Positions 1 to 11,204 are shown, numbered from the stretch's first letter. The stretch is 64,000 bases of DNA from Rosa chinensis (GCF_002994745.2 NC_037094.1:1636001-1700000), one strand, 5' to 3'. Program-made: numbers and translations. Notes: generated by a model not told the origin, from the sequence alone.

Positions 1-660
1 GTTGGGTCTATTTCACATGCCACCAATATGACACAAAGTCTCGGTTCTCTTCACAATGATTCATCATCTTCACATTCTGCGTACACTGCAAATGTCAGGG
101 TCAACAATGGTTCTTGTCCTATCCAAAATGGATATGTGATGTGTTCTACACCTGCACCTTACAGAGGGAATACTCAGATGCATAGACCTTACTCTTCTCA
201 ATTGCGTGGAGCCATACAACATTCCATCTTCACACAATTTTCTAGTGGCTTTACTCAGCCGCAAAATGGTGGTTGTCCTTCACTGCAAAACACACAATTC
301 ACTTAGCAACAGGGAAGCTTTACACAACAAAAAGATGGTGGAAATTCTTCGATGCAAAATGCAAATTTCAATCAACATAATGAAACTTTTATGCAGCAAA
401 CTGTCAATGGTGTGAGAATGCAAGTACCATATGGTAGATCTCAGGTGCAGGGCAACTTTCAGATTTCTGATAACTCTAATGGTGGGTTTTCCACACAACA
501 GAATAAAGATTGTACAGAAAATACCAGGAGGTCTTGTTACGTTGCCAAAATGTGCAGATATAAAAAGCAATCAAACAATGACTTCAGTCAACCCAAGTCT
601 GCTTCCATTGCTGCTCAACCAAGCCCATGTTCTTCCATGCCACTTATTCCTCCTGGTTGA
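1..660 (+). pseudogene. Gln/Asn/Ser-rich reading frame broken by one stop
   Basis: One frame stays open from the window edge to a stop at 658-660, except for a TAG at 304-306. The product is low-complexity, rich in Gln, Asn and Ser, with loosely repeated Met-Gln-Asn and Phe-Thr-Gln-Gln patterns and no domain I recognise. It ends about 100 bp before a polypurine tract and a probable LTR start, so it may be the 3' end of a retroelement or of a captured gene. The left part lies outside the window. I cannot assign a function. Confidence 0.35.
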
Positions 661-762
661 AGCATCTGGTCTAATATCTTCTCCAACAACGTTCACTCAT
701 CTCAACATCTATATCTCTGTGTCAGCTTGAAGATTGTATCCAATCATCAAGCTGAGGGGGGG

Positions 763-929
763 TGTTAGCAGTATTAATATCCCACATTAGATATCAAGCC
801 ACGTGTCATCAATCTGTAAATCCTAGCTCTAGTATAAATAGCTGTATTCAGCTTAGCTCCCTCATGTAGTTCGACCTATCAATTTCTAATTTCAGTCTCT
901 ATTTTTCTCCCTTTCTTGATTTTCTTTAC
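763..929 (+). mobile_element. Probable Ty1-copia-type 3' LTR
   Basis: A polypurine tract (GCTGAGGGGGGG, about 751-762) is followed directly by TGTTAGCA, a typical LTR start. A TATAAATA box lies at 833-840, and a pyrimidine-rich stretch ends in TTTACA at about 929. The polypurine-TG junction is seen directly. The right boundary is a guess because the partner LTR lies outside the window. Confidence 0.45.
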
Positions 930-1693
930 AAAGCTATCAAGGTGATCGAGGGTGCGAGCTCTGGTGCGCTTTGGACTCCTTCGTGCTGGTTTGAGGCTTT
1001 GGAGGTTTATAGTGGCAGCGGCGGAGGAGGAAACTTTTGAGGCATGGGTTTATGTGTTCGGAGGCTCGGCTTGCTCCCTGTTTTCAGGTCGGGACGAGGT
1101 CTTCTCTGACCACGGCGATGGTGGAGCAACGCGACCGGCATTCGGATTGATGAGGGGAGGCTACTCCCTCGAAGGATTGGTAGCAGGTCGATCTAGGGAG
1201 ACGAGTTGATGGAGATGGGCTTTGGCCATTAGGCCTTTGTCTGGCTGAGCTGCTGTTCTGTGGTCTGGCTGGGCTAGCCCAATCTCTTTTCACATTTCTC
1301 TGTTAGTTTGGGCATGTTGTGGATCTTAGGAGAGTAGCAAAGCCCTTATATTGTTTTTTTTTTTTGCTTCAAATAGGTGCTCTTACCTTTTCTATCCATG
1401 GTTGTAGCTGTATACTGGTTGATGAGTCGCAATGTACACCAAGAAGGTCTTAGGCGTCAAAACTTGTCAAGTTAGTGATCCTGATTTAGGGTTGGATTTT
1501 TTTACTTTATACATTTTACTTCTATTTTGGTTTGTTTGGTTTAAGTCGCTCTGCTATATGCAGTCTGATTGGCTTCTCTAAGCAGTTCGTATTGTGCTTG
1601 AATTTATATTATAAGTAGTTTCTTGAAACCCTCTAACTTGATTCAATGACATCGTAATATATTAGAACCTGATTCCATTTCCTAAAAAAAAAA
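930..1693 (+). mobile_element. LINE-like 3' end with poly(A)
   Basis: A GC-rich stretch with a short open frame (952-1209) is followed by a T-rich 3'-UTR-like region ending in a run of about ten A at 1684-1693. This is the layout of a 5'-truncated non-LTR retrotransposon. No convincing target-site duplication was found, so the left edge is approximate. Confidence 0.4.
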
Positions 1694-2386
1694 ACAAGAA
1701 GTAGATTGTTGTACAAGATAGATTATCAGAGTTTGTCTTTAATACATTTCATGCCTAATCGAGAGAACACCAAATCACAAGGATCAGCACAAGATTTGAT
1801 CTTTACAGAAGAGCCAACCACCTATAAACATGTGGATGCAATCTTAGCCTCATCCTATGATGATCGAATGAAACGATTACATTTTTTTTTTCTTTTTTGA
1901 AAGAAAAAGGAGTTTTGAATTACCGAGGATTTAGTTTTCGAATTACCTGGGAGTTTTGGAACTGATCTTGATTAGCTCGTAGTGGTTAAAATGGCCACTG
2001 GAAAATCATGATTTGTGTACATACAGTATACCTGCAAAAGTTAACTACCTGCAGAACATCCAAAGGTGAAATAATTTGCTCATGAGCCAGCAAATATAAA
2101 CAGAATGGACAGAGGTCACAACATATATTATTAAATGAATACATATAACAAGAAATCATATTTGGTAGATCAAAATAAACAGAAATTCATCACAATGTTT
2201 ATTTATTGTACGTATTAGTTCAATACATAGCATTCAAACCAAAAATGAAGAATACTATGTATTCGCCAAGTACTCAGTATATTAAGCAGGAAGGCCGTCT
2301 TGTATATCAGCCCCGACACAGTCAAAAACGCTGTCGTTGTTCCACGCATACAATCAACGGCTCAGATCATCTCTAGCCTCCTCATA
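1694..2386. other. Intergenic, no gene seen
   Basis: AT-rich sequence. Its right part should include the 3' UTR of the minus-strand HMA gene. The short plus-strand frame at 1706-1900 has no recognisable features. Confidence 0.6.
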
Positions 2387-3058
2387 TCAATAATAAGATG
2401 TATAAGGAGGAGGTAACTGGGGATAGTAATGGGTCATTGGATTATGGTGACCGTAAGATGGGTAGTAACTAGGAGGAAGAGGAGGAGGAGTAGTAGGAGC
2501 ATATGATCCCATATAATTATAGTTATTATAAGGATCATATGATAATAATCTTTGTTGGTCATTATAATACCCATTGCCATAACAAGGAGTTGTATATTCC
2601 TCTCCGGCCCTCACCCAGCAAACTGCAGCATTTTTTTCCCCAGCCTTGACAATCCTCTCCAGTAACTTTTTCGCGTTTACTTTCCCGGAAATATATGCCA
2701 TACCTGCTTGTGCATCTATCTGATAAGAGACTCCTAAACATTTCAAACACGTACATAAAATCAATACACGTTCCATGGACCTGCTTTAGCCTTGAATAAG
2801 TTCATTCCTGTCTAGGGCTTTTAGAAAACACTAATGTTTAATTAGGGTTTTGATGTTTCCGAGCATACCTGCGATGTTTTTCAGCAATTTTGTCAGGTAC
2901 TTGTACCATCCATTAGATGAGAGGTCCAGTTTCAATCCACAAGTCTGTAATCAAAGACGTTATCACATATTAATCCGCAAACCCAAAATTCACAGACCTA
3001 ATAAAGAGAAACAAAGAAATGAAAATGGAACACTGACCATGTGAGTAAGAGATTCCAT
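2387..3058 (-). CDS. HMA-domain protein with degenerate metal site, Pro/Tyr-rich tail
   Basis: Three exons: 3038-3058, 2869-2944 and 2387-2733, all with GT-AG introns, give 147 aa in frame. Residues about 1-75 form a heavy-metal-associated (HMA, ferredoxin-like beta-alpha-beta-beta-alpha-beta) fold: TCGLKLDLSSNGW, then the helix YKYLTKLLKN, then VSYQIDAQAGMAYISGKVNAK. The intron positions match plant HMA/HIPP-type genes. The metal-binding Cys-x-x-Cys loop is missing; only one Cys sits in the first loop, so copper or zinc binding is doubtful. The C-terminal half is rich in Pro, Tyr and Asn and ends in PPPYTSYY. There is no CaaX box, so it is not a classic isoprenylated HIPP. Plant HMA-like proteins act in metal transport, protein interaction and immunity; the role of this one is unknown. 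Confidence 0.75.
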
Positions 3059-3175
3059 TGTTGGCAGCTTTGAAACACCTCAGGATAAAAGACAGTAATG
3101 AGCTAGGGTTTCTGATCAGAAATGGAGTTAGGTTATACGGTTTCTGTTGGATTTTGGGGCAGGAAGGTGTGACAT

Positions 3176-3182
3176 TTATATA
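3176..3182 (-). promoter_or_regulatory. TATA box of the HMA gene
   Basis: The minus strand reads TATATAA about 118 bp upstream of the HMA start codon, a plausible core-promoter distance with a short leader. Confidence 0.5.
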
Positions 3183-4564
3183 GCAAATGTGGTTGTCTCT
3201 CTCTGTTTATTCTTTATTTTTTGTGAATTTAGTGAATTGATTAAGTATATTTCAAGAATAATTATAACATATTAAAGTCTGGCATTAAAGAAACAAATCT
3301 AGAAAATTAAAGTTGGTTAATTTTAAAATTTATTTCATTTTGATTCCCCGCGATAACATCATTGCAGGAATTTAATTGTAGAGCAGTCATTTGACTCATT
3401 TCCATTTGTTAGGTGATCTTATTCTAGTTCATGTGATATGGAATTTTTTTTTTCTCCTTTAATCTTGCCTTGGTATGTATACTGGTATGCACTAAAAAAG
3501 ATCAGCCATTTTTCTAGTCAAAAAACCAGTTTCTTCAAGATTTGTTCTCATTTTAGAGAAAGCTTTTGCGGGCGTGAAGATGAAAGTGATTGATATAGGT
3601 GAGGGTATTCAAACGTGTATACCAAGATTTGTTCTTATCTTTTGTAATATGAAATTGTTTTTAAAGTTAAACTTGTATACCACCATTTCCCATCTTTAAT
3701 TTTCTTGATTGGGGATTAATTCACACTTAACTATCTTAAACATTATGAGCTATAAAGTCACTTTACAAATTTCAATAATTCTCTGCTAACATGGATAGGT
3801 CATTCAGGGATTCACTATCAAATCAGTTAACTAAATCAATTATTTCGCAAATGCCTTTTGTGTTGCCTTCAAAGCCTTCCTATAGTCATCGCATATATTT
3901 TTAAGAGCATATATAGAGCTTATGCTGAAGCCAATTCAACTCATTTCGCCCCTCTTGCTGCTCTTCGATCAGCAATGCTCTTTTGCAAGTAATCAATCAA
4001 TTCAAGGCATTCTTTTCCTGCAACTTAGCCAGTAAAAACTGCTGGTAATTTGTAGTACGTTTGTTGGTATTCTTGTTCTTTCGCCGGATACATCATTCTC
4101 CAGTACTTCTGTGTTTGTTGATCATGACAGTTGGTATTCTCATATTAAGTTATATGATGAGGATTTGAAAACCTCTTCAAATAATGAAAAGGGTTGTCTT
4201 GAAATGAATCCCATTGGGAATTATAGGATTCAGAATCATGAGGGTTTTGTTCTTCAACTTGGATCATCATGTCATGGTCATGTTAGGGTTTTTGGTGTGA
4301 AAGTTTTGGTCTTGGTCTTGCGGATCATGAAAATGGGTAGGATTGGTAGTCATGGAGATTTCCTGGCAGTTTTGATTTTTTTTTTTTTAGTAACATATTA
4401 ATTAATAGTGTGAAATTATCTCCAGGTTTTGATTTTCATTGCATTTTCTAAACATTAAAGAATTTCAAATGGATCATAGCGAGAATTAACCAGACTAATT
4501 ATGCAAGCAATTTGATCTACAACACTAATACATGGAAATAAAGACATGACATCTCATGATGTAA
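3183..4564. other. Intergenic, no supported gene
   Basis: AT-rich DNA between two minus-strand genes. A plus-strand frame at 4111-4401 lacks a recognisable domain and ends in low-complexity sequence, so it is not called. The left part is the upstream region of the HMA gene; the right end is the 3' flank of the peptide gene. Confidence 0.5.
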
Positions 4565-5238
4565 TCATGAGTAGTAACCTCGTCTTCTTGATGAAGGTGG
4601 AGGAGCAACTGCACTTGGTTTTGGCTTGAAATTAGTCACCAACTGATGACTACGATGAGGAGGAGGAAGTGGGCTTCGCAATACATGTCTTCTTTCTACT
4701 TTCCTCCACTTCGTATGTGCAAATTGAATGCCTCATTAATAAGGATGAAATTCGACCAAAACGACAGAAAAAGATCACCATAATCAAATTTTGCTTAAGT
4801 TTAATAGAAAAGCAAATCAATTAAGACCAAAACCAAAGCCTATGCAACAGAAGATCATATGTATGATTTACATGATCCTATATAAAATTAGCATTGGAAA
4901 TCAATCAACCTAACAAGGAAGATAAGGCTACTAGTGAATTTAATTAGAAAAGTGATTTCCAATCATATGTGCATAATTTAAACGTACACACCAATACAAC
5001 AGAAGATCATATGTATGATTTACATGATCCTATATAAAATTAGCATTGGAAATCAATCAACCTAACAAGGAAGATAAGGGTACTACTGAATTTAATTAGA
5101 AAAGTGATTTCCAACCATATGTGCATAAATTAAACGTACACACCAATTACCTGCAGTACCAAAGCTCAATGGGATGGCCAAGTTAGTGGCTAGCAAAGCA
5201 AGCAAAATGAGAGAAAAGAAAAAGGAAGGGACTCGCAT
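4565..5238 (-). CDS. Putative secreted small peptide precursor (84 aa)
   Basis: Two exons, 5151-5238 (88 nt) and 4565-4731, are joined by a phase-1 GT-AG intron. Exon 1 encodes a clear signal peptide: MRVPSFFFSLILLALLATNL and a small-residue cleavage region. Exon 2 encodes a basic, Pro-rich tail with RKVERRH, SPLPPPHRSHQ and a C-terminal PPPSSRRRGYYS. This is the layout of a plant prepropeptide that is secreted and processed, but I cannot place it in CLE, CEP, PIP or IDA; the PPPSSRRR stretch only faintly recalls IDA-type ends. A 16-bp duplication made by an inserted LINE covers the start codon, so the coding region is intact but the native leader and promoter lie almost 6 kb away, beyond 11204. 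Expression is therefore uncertain. Compare the precursor at 24987-25310, which has the same exon-1 length and intron phase. Confidence 0.65.
4846..5147. repeat. Tandem duplication inside the peptide-gene intron
   Basis: A unit of about 151 bp starting CAACAGAAGATC is present twice, at 4846-4996 and 4997-5147, nearly identical. The second copy ends next to the 5' splice site of the minus-strand peptide gene. Confidence 0.85.
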
Positions 5239-6332
5239 ATTTCCTTCTTTCTTTTTTTTCTTTTTTTTCTTTTGAGTAGAAGAGGTCATCCATTATGCAG
5301 CTCAGCAAGCAGTACAAAAACGATCCCCCCCTATGGGGAGGACAGAAAGAACCGTTTCGTAGAAACTACAACAAATCCACCCCTAAACAGAGCAAAAAAA
5401 CTAGTAATCTCCTAGTACACCCACCTTCTAGGATTAAGCCCAAACAAAGAAAAGTAGAAGCCCGAGGATTAAAAATAACACCTCATGGGCTCAACGGGTC
5501 TCTCTTTTCTTTGTGATCTTTCCCACTCAAAGTAAGAAATAACCAGTCCCTCATCTTTCAAAACAAAAAGATGAAGGCCCAAACAAAAATTGAAAATGAA
5601 AAGCACACTACTAGAATTATGCTTATAGACATCACGACAATTACATCGGTAAGAAATACACGCGATGTAAAATAATGTCATTAACATCGATTCCTCAAAA
5701 ACAGATTTCTATGTGTATAACTAACATCGCTTTTTACTGTTGACCGATGTCTGTATTTTGAATCAAAAATTTTCAAAAACGCGGAAAGACTAAGTTAAAA
5801 AATTTCAGGAACGGGGGAACAAAATTTTCATTCCCCACACTTATTATTTTTCCACTACTTTCACACAATTGAAAACACCGCTTCCCATTTTCTCTATTGC
5901 TATTCCCCGAACCCTAGCCCTCTCCTCCTTCCTCTCCCACTCTCTTTCCACAGCCACCACTGCTTCCCTCTCCCACTCTCATTAACCGCCTCCGCCTCCG
6001 CCTCTTGCCGGCGCCATCACCTCCATGAGCAAGCTCTCTCTCTCTCTGGGATCTCGGAAGACTGAAAGAAGGCAAAGAACCCTTTTCTCAATCTCACTCT
6101 CGAATGGGGGAAATCGATTGCTTCTGTGAACCAAGACAACATCCCAGGGGCGACCGGCTACCACTCCTTGTCCTAAGACGACTAGGGTTTGGGAAATCCT
6201 AATTAAACCCTAGGCGCCATAAAAGCCATAATCAAGCAAAACTTCTGAAACGTTTCTGGCAGGAAAGATTTTCCTAGAGAGATTGATCATCTTTGAAGCG
6301 GAATTTCGCTGCCTTTAATTTGTTTGGAAACG

Positions 6333-7270
6333 ATGGGCAGAGGAAAGTACAAGAACAAGCCCACTGGTCAGCGCCAGTTCTCCAGTCGTGAAGATCTTCG
6401 TAAGCCTCCGTTTCTCTCCTCCTTTGTTTCATTCCAAAGAAAACAGCTTGATTCGTGATTATTTTGTTCTCATAACATGAATAATGATTTCAGTTCTCAG
6501 AACATGATAATGATTTCAGTTTTAGTAATGGTGTATTACTATTTGGATTTGGTTTGGAACTTGAGGAATGATTATTGATTATGAAAGACCAGAATTTAAC
6601 AAGTCATTGCAAGGTCACCCTTTTCTTGTCTTAAGATTTTAGCTATGTTTGATGTCAATTGCAAGTTCAAGTAGCTGCCAACTCATATTTATTTTTAAGT
6701 ATTAGCTGAATAATCCAGGAAAGAATTATAGTTTTATTTTTACTTTCTCAATATGATCCCATGTAATGGAAACTGAAACACTAATCGACATTCCAGAATT
6801 TCATTGTTGGTTTTCATTGTTTTGGGGATATTTACTCGGCTCTAGATGAGATTTCAATAGATTGTACCAACGAGTGTTACTTCTTAATATGAACTCCCTA
6901 TAAGTTTTGATTGATTTGGGGATGTTCTATTGTTCTTGAGATGGATAGGAGTGAAGGTTAGGCATGACACTGCCTTTGTGTCTTACTAAATGGTCTAATT
7001 CTGTTTCTTTGCCAAAACAAATTAATGACTTCCTTTTCATATGTGTAAAAGAGAGAGGGAAGGGAAATAAATATGAAACTAGATGCCCTTATATTTATAT
7101 TACAATTTCCAGTTTATTTTCGAAAATCATGATATATCTTACTTCCAGAGTAAGATGATTCCCGCTGCTCTGGTCAAATTAAGCATTCTGACTCTTTTTT
7201 GTGTTGCATTTGTTTTTTATATATATTTGCAGTTGCTGGTACCTCCACCCGTCCCCGTTCTTTTTCAAAG
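6333..7270 (+). pseudogene. Captured 5' fragment of a PDAP1-like (28 kDa heat/acid-stable phosphoprotein) gene
   Basis: Exon 6333-6399 begins MGRGKYKNKPTGQRQFSS, and exon 7233-7270 continues LAGTSTRPRSFSK, with an intact GT-AG intron. This matches the conserved N-terminus of plant PDAP1-type phosphoproteins as I remember it (MGRGKxKxKPTGRRxFS, then LAGTSxRPR). The rest of the gene is missing. About 450 bp of Pro/Leu-coding and UTR-like sequence upstream suggests the leader was taken too. Exon 2 ends in phase 0 and the next captured exon (7548) begins in phase 0, so an in-frame chimera is possible. Confidence 0.7.
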
Positions 7271-7547
7271 GTAACCCTCTGTCACACTGTTTTTGTGGTC
7301 ACCGTGATGCAAATATCAATTTTTAGGTTTAAGTAACCTTTTACTTAATGTTCTATTAGCGAGAAACTGAACCTTAAGTGTTGTCATTTGAAAGATGAAA
7401 CGTCAAGAATCTTTGGTTAATCATTATGATTGGAAAACATATTTTCTTACACTTTATCTTTTGGAAATTTGGAAACAATACCTATTCGTCTTCAATTTAT
7501 TTTAACAGTTATACTTAATCACCTTGCCTAATGCTAGTTTATCCCAG

Positions 7548-7870
7548 GCATTTGATACCCTGCTCCGGAAGCTACAAAGGTATGTCCCTCTTGGAGCATC
7601 TGTTGCTGATTTGTATGCAGGGGCAGGTGTTATCAGATTATCATTGGCTGCTACAAGAAAATGCAGGCAAGAATTTAAGATTTCTGTAAATGTACAGTAT
7701 TAAAACTCATAAGTCTCGAACTTTATAAAGTGAAATTCTAATTGTTTTCTAGGTCTATGAGATGCATTGAGATTAACAAAGAATCAAATCGATCCTTTGA
7801 GAAGACGGTTGCCCGCCTGCCAAACATAGTAGATAGCAGCATCAGCTGGCATCATGCAGACACTTCTAAG
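7548..7870 (+). pseudogene. Captured exons of a TrmA/RumA-type RNA (uracil-5-)methyltransferase
   Basis: Exons 7548-7666 and 7753-7870 encode the S-adenosylmethionine-binding core: a VADLYAGAGVI motif followed by LSLAATRKCR, CIEINKES, and SSISWHHADTSK. The motif I Gly expected after the VI is Arg here. The 5' splice site after 7666 is GC (GCAAGA) rather than GT. The catalytic Cys motif and the TRAM domain are not present, so this is only a fragment. Confidence 0.75.
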
Positions 7871-8933
7871 GTTAATAACCCCTCGGAAAGTTTATGATCA
7901 TATATTTTATGAGCTAACAGTTAGAATTATGATCATAGATAATTTCAATCTCAATTCTTTGATTACTTTCTATTGATTTGCAGCTCTTCATATTCAAATA
8001 CACGTCTGGATATCTTTTAGCCTCTCTTTGATTAAGCTTTGTTCTTATAGAAACCAATTGGAATAAGCTTTTATTTCTGTGATGTTGTTAACTCATACTC
8101 TGTTTCAATTTTAAATTTTCAAATAGCTTGAGTTTTGCCAAACTGAACTGATGCATGATCTTTGATAGTTTGTCTTTCGGTTCTCACTTTTCTTCAAAAC
8201 TATATATGAGTTTGGATGTACTTATCAAATTGGACTATCACTTGTATAAATTATTTCAGAAACTACAGTTTCCAGACCTAGCGACCTGTTCTGTAAAACT
8301 GTAATTTTCTGTTAATAATTTGAAGTTATTTTCTTCTGAGAATTTGTAGTGGACTTGTTGAAGAGTATTTGAGACTTGGAATCTCATAAAAAAGATTTTT
8401 CTATAATTAGTTATGATTTTTCAAAGTTACAGGTCTGTTGCAGGAATTTCTGAAAACAGTATCACTGTCATGTTCTTTCTGTTTCTTTTAGTATCTTTCT
8501 ATGTACAATCTTGCTTCAAGAAACCAGTACTTTACAAGTAGGCATTCCCACCTTTCATATGAAACCCGCCTGCCTCCATTTGGAGTTTGTATGAAAGATT
8601 TATATCACGACAAATTTGGCTTTGTGATGAGCATTTCTGCTGCACAGTTTTACTTTACAAATCAGATCTCAAATAACCATTTCTAGATGTTCAATGTGTG
8701 CTATAATCCAGTATTTCTATTGTATGATAAAGCAATTAGTTTGTTTTTATTTGGGGGGCTACAAGGTGATATCATTGTTGCAACCTTGGACCTTAAAAAT
8801 GATGGGGTTCCTTGAAAAGGAAACCACTTGGGAATTTTAAAAATGTAGTTGCTTGTTCTATCATATTTTGGAGTGCTGCTTTCACATTCTTCTTGTCTAA
8901 TAATGTACATAAATATGATATTTATTGGTTCAG

Positions 8934-9223
8934 ATCCGCCTTCTTTTGGCTATCAGTTAAGACATAGGAGAGGAAAATTAGAAACTACTCGTGCTCAGTA
9001 CATAAACACAAAGGATGTGAGGTTTGTCTAAGTTTTTCTACCTCTTGCAATGCTAGGCCTAGAAGTAGCACTAGTTTGGTTCTTAATGGAATTTCCTGGG
9101 GCACATTGTTTCATGTAGGCTGACAATAAGCACTTGGAATGTTGCTGGAAGAGTTCCGGATGAAAAGCTTGATATTGATGATTGTATTTCTTCAAAAGAG
9201 CCATCGGATATCTACATTTTCGG
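8934..9223 (+). pseudogene. Captured exons of an inositol polyphosphate 5-phosphatase
   Basis: Exons 8934-9021 and 9119-9223 encode LETTRAQYINTKDVR and then STWNVAGRVPDEKLDIDD and SDIYIFG. These match the segment entering the catalytic endonuclease/exonuclease/phosphatase domain of plant 5PTases (TWNVAG, EPADIYVLGFQ in the family). Catalytic residues further downstream are missing. An expected Trp after DIDD is Cys. A splice from the preceding methyltransferase exon would be out of frame. Confidence 0.75.
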
Positions 9224-9649
9224 GTCAGTAATTTCTATCCCAGATTGTGTTAACCAACAGATTGTGTTATGGATGCTAGGATAGGAATGTCTTGTAAGGT
9301 CAATGTCTTTTTGTCTTTCGCTTTTCCTTTCCTTTCTTTCCTTCTGTTTTTCTTGTTATAGCTAACTGTTCATTTCATTTTATTTGCAGGTGAAAACAGA
9401 AGAACAAATGGGATATAAGTATGGCGAGGCTTGCTTTCGTTTATGTTTCTAGTATTATGTACCATTTAGACTTAAATTTTTGTTTTATTTCGACATGTTA
9501 TGCATAGAAATACTTGGGATGTTCTTATGTATTTTGAGCATCAATATTAATCAAAATTTATTTACTTACGATATTTATTCTCATTAGATTTCCTAGCAAT
9601 AGTTACAAGTCAGTTTATAACTATAAAAATGAAGTCATATAAGAACTAA

Positions 9650-10376
9650 TACATCAATTCTAAAAGAAAAAATTGATGTCCCATTAGCAGTGGATAACAA
9701 AATATTAAGTAAGAAACGATGTAACACAACCCAATGAACATCGACTTATTAAGTAAGAAACGATGTAAAACAACGCAATGGACATCAACTTATTAAGTAA
9801 GAAACGATGTAAAACAACGCAATGGACATCGATTTATTAAATGAAAAACGATGTCTAGTATAAGTATAAACATCGGTGTCAACCTCAAAAACTGATGTTT
9901 AATATAAGCTTGGACATCACTTCGTAAAAGGAAACGATGTTTAACATAATAATGAACATCGGTCGAGTAATACAAAAGAATGTAGATTCAATCTTAAATA
10001 GTGTGATTTATGGCAAGTACTCGTAAAGCTTATAATAAACAGCAGGCAAATTTCAAAAATACCGATGTGTAAGAATATATTACACATCGTTTCTAGAATG
10101 AGTAACGATGTTAAAATGAATACTAGTGCTATTGGACCTATATTTCGTTAAGCATTAAATGCATAAATATGAAGGTTTAACAATATCTAAAAACACCAAT
10201 TTGTAATCATAATAACAGTTTAACATCGATTATAGAATCTAATCCGATGTTTATTGTAGTATGAGACATCGGTCTTTAACCGATGTCTATTTTTTGGCGA
10301 TCTTTTACATCACCCACTAACACATATGTACAAATTTTTTTTTACATCAGTTTTTGGCCGATGTATATGAGAAAAA
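9650..10376. repeat. CACTA 1 subterminal repeat arrays
   Basis: Repeated units of roughly 45-60 bp contain AAACGATGT and GGACATCG(A/G) motifs; the best-conserved copies lie at 9710-9850. The same motifs recur at about 5625-5760 near the left end. Clustered subterminal motifs of this kind are the presumed transposase-binding sites of CACTA elements. Confidence 0.7.
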
Positions 10377-11204
10377 TTCTAGTAGTGGCAACACTACTGG
10401 CCATGCCCAAGACCAGGCCCAGTCAACCCATCTAGGGCAAACCTTAAGTGAGAAGACAGCCCTGCCCCCTCCACCGAACACCACTCGCCGGAGGACCTCG
10501 CCCACGCTTCCACCACTGTTGGTAGCACATGGATCCGATTCCAAAAGAAACAGCACCAACGACGAGCAAATCACCATACACCCGCGCTCACCCCTGTTCT
10601 GCCAGCGATCTTCTCCGTACTCTGCACCGACACCAATGTCAGACCTCACAACCATCATCCCTGGAGCATTCTGGCCTGGATCGGTCCTCCAATCAACAAC
10701 CCAATCACCAACGTTGGCCTTTGCAAACACCAGATCGGGAACAGAGACACCAACACTAGCCGCTGGGAACTAGCAGTAATCCGAGGAGACCCAAACTCGT
10801 TGTTCCCAACCTCCATTCATGTCGACTGTAAAACTCTCAACATAGTCACCAGCCGTGCGACCTCTATCCAAGATCCAGACGCGCCGATCAGCCACAGACC
10901 CCAACAGATTCATCCAATCGGATCTCGACCTCAGATCAGCCAAGCAAACACACCTACCATCCCCGACAGCAACTATAGGGATCTCTGTCCATGGCGACAC
11001 TCCAAGCGCCAAAGCGAAAGCAACTGAAAGAAAGAGACAATTAGCCACGAGGCTAGCAATGGTCATGACCATTGAGGTTTGGAAATTTGGATATTTTGTC
11101 GAAGGAGGGAGGCCAACGATAAACCCTAGCAGAGCCCTAGGTCAGAGAAAAAAAACTAAGAGAGGTAGTTTACCCAGATGATCGAGTTGACTCGCATATT
11201 TCCT

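Larger units (their letters stand above)
5606..10387 (+). mobile_element. Non-autonomous CACTA transposon carrying host gene fragments (Pack-CACTA 1)
   Basis: The left end starts CACTACTAGAATT and the right end is its exact inverse, AATTCTAGTAGTG. The inverted match continues imperfectly to about 28 bp. A 3-bp target duplication, GCA, lies at 5603-5605 and 10388-10390, as expected for En/Spm superfamily elements. Subterminal regions carry many ACATCG/CGATGT motifs in both orientations. No transposase frame is visible. The interior holds exons and introns of three unrelated host genes, all in plus orientation: a PDAP1-like phosphoprotein, a TrmA-type RNA methyltransferase and an inositol polyphosphate 5-phosphatase. 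Retained introns show capture at DNA level. The element sits inside the LINE at 5246-11188. Confidence 0.9.
5246..11188 (-). mobile_element. LINE-like retroposon (deletion derivative) inserted at a start codon
   Basis: The element is flanked by a perfect 16-bp duplication, GACTCGCATATTTCCT, at 5230-5245 and 11189-11204. On the minus strand it ends in an A-rich tail (5246-5275 on plus, T-rich), as expected for target-primed reverse transcription. Without the nested CACTA transposon it is about 1.16 kb. Its 5' part (about 10390-11070) contains minus-strand frames resembling the start of a LINE ORF1, for example MNGGWEQRVWVSSD. Endonuclease and reverse transcriptase are absent, so it was probably mobilised in trans. 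The insertion site overlaps the start codon of the secreted-peptide gene. Confidence 0.8.

Noticed and set aside
4111..4401. 96-codon plus-strand frame
   Set aside because: No recognised domain, ends in repetitive Val/Leu and Phe runs, and lacks plausible splice partners.
10347..11072. Frames on both strands, up to 139 codons
   Set aside because: They lie in the remnant of the LINE-like element and its CACTA junction; not host genes.
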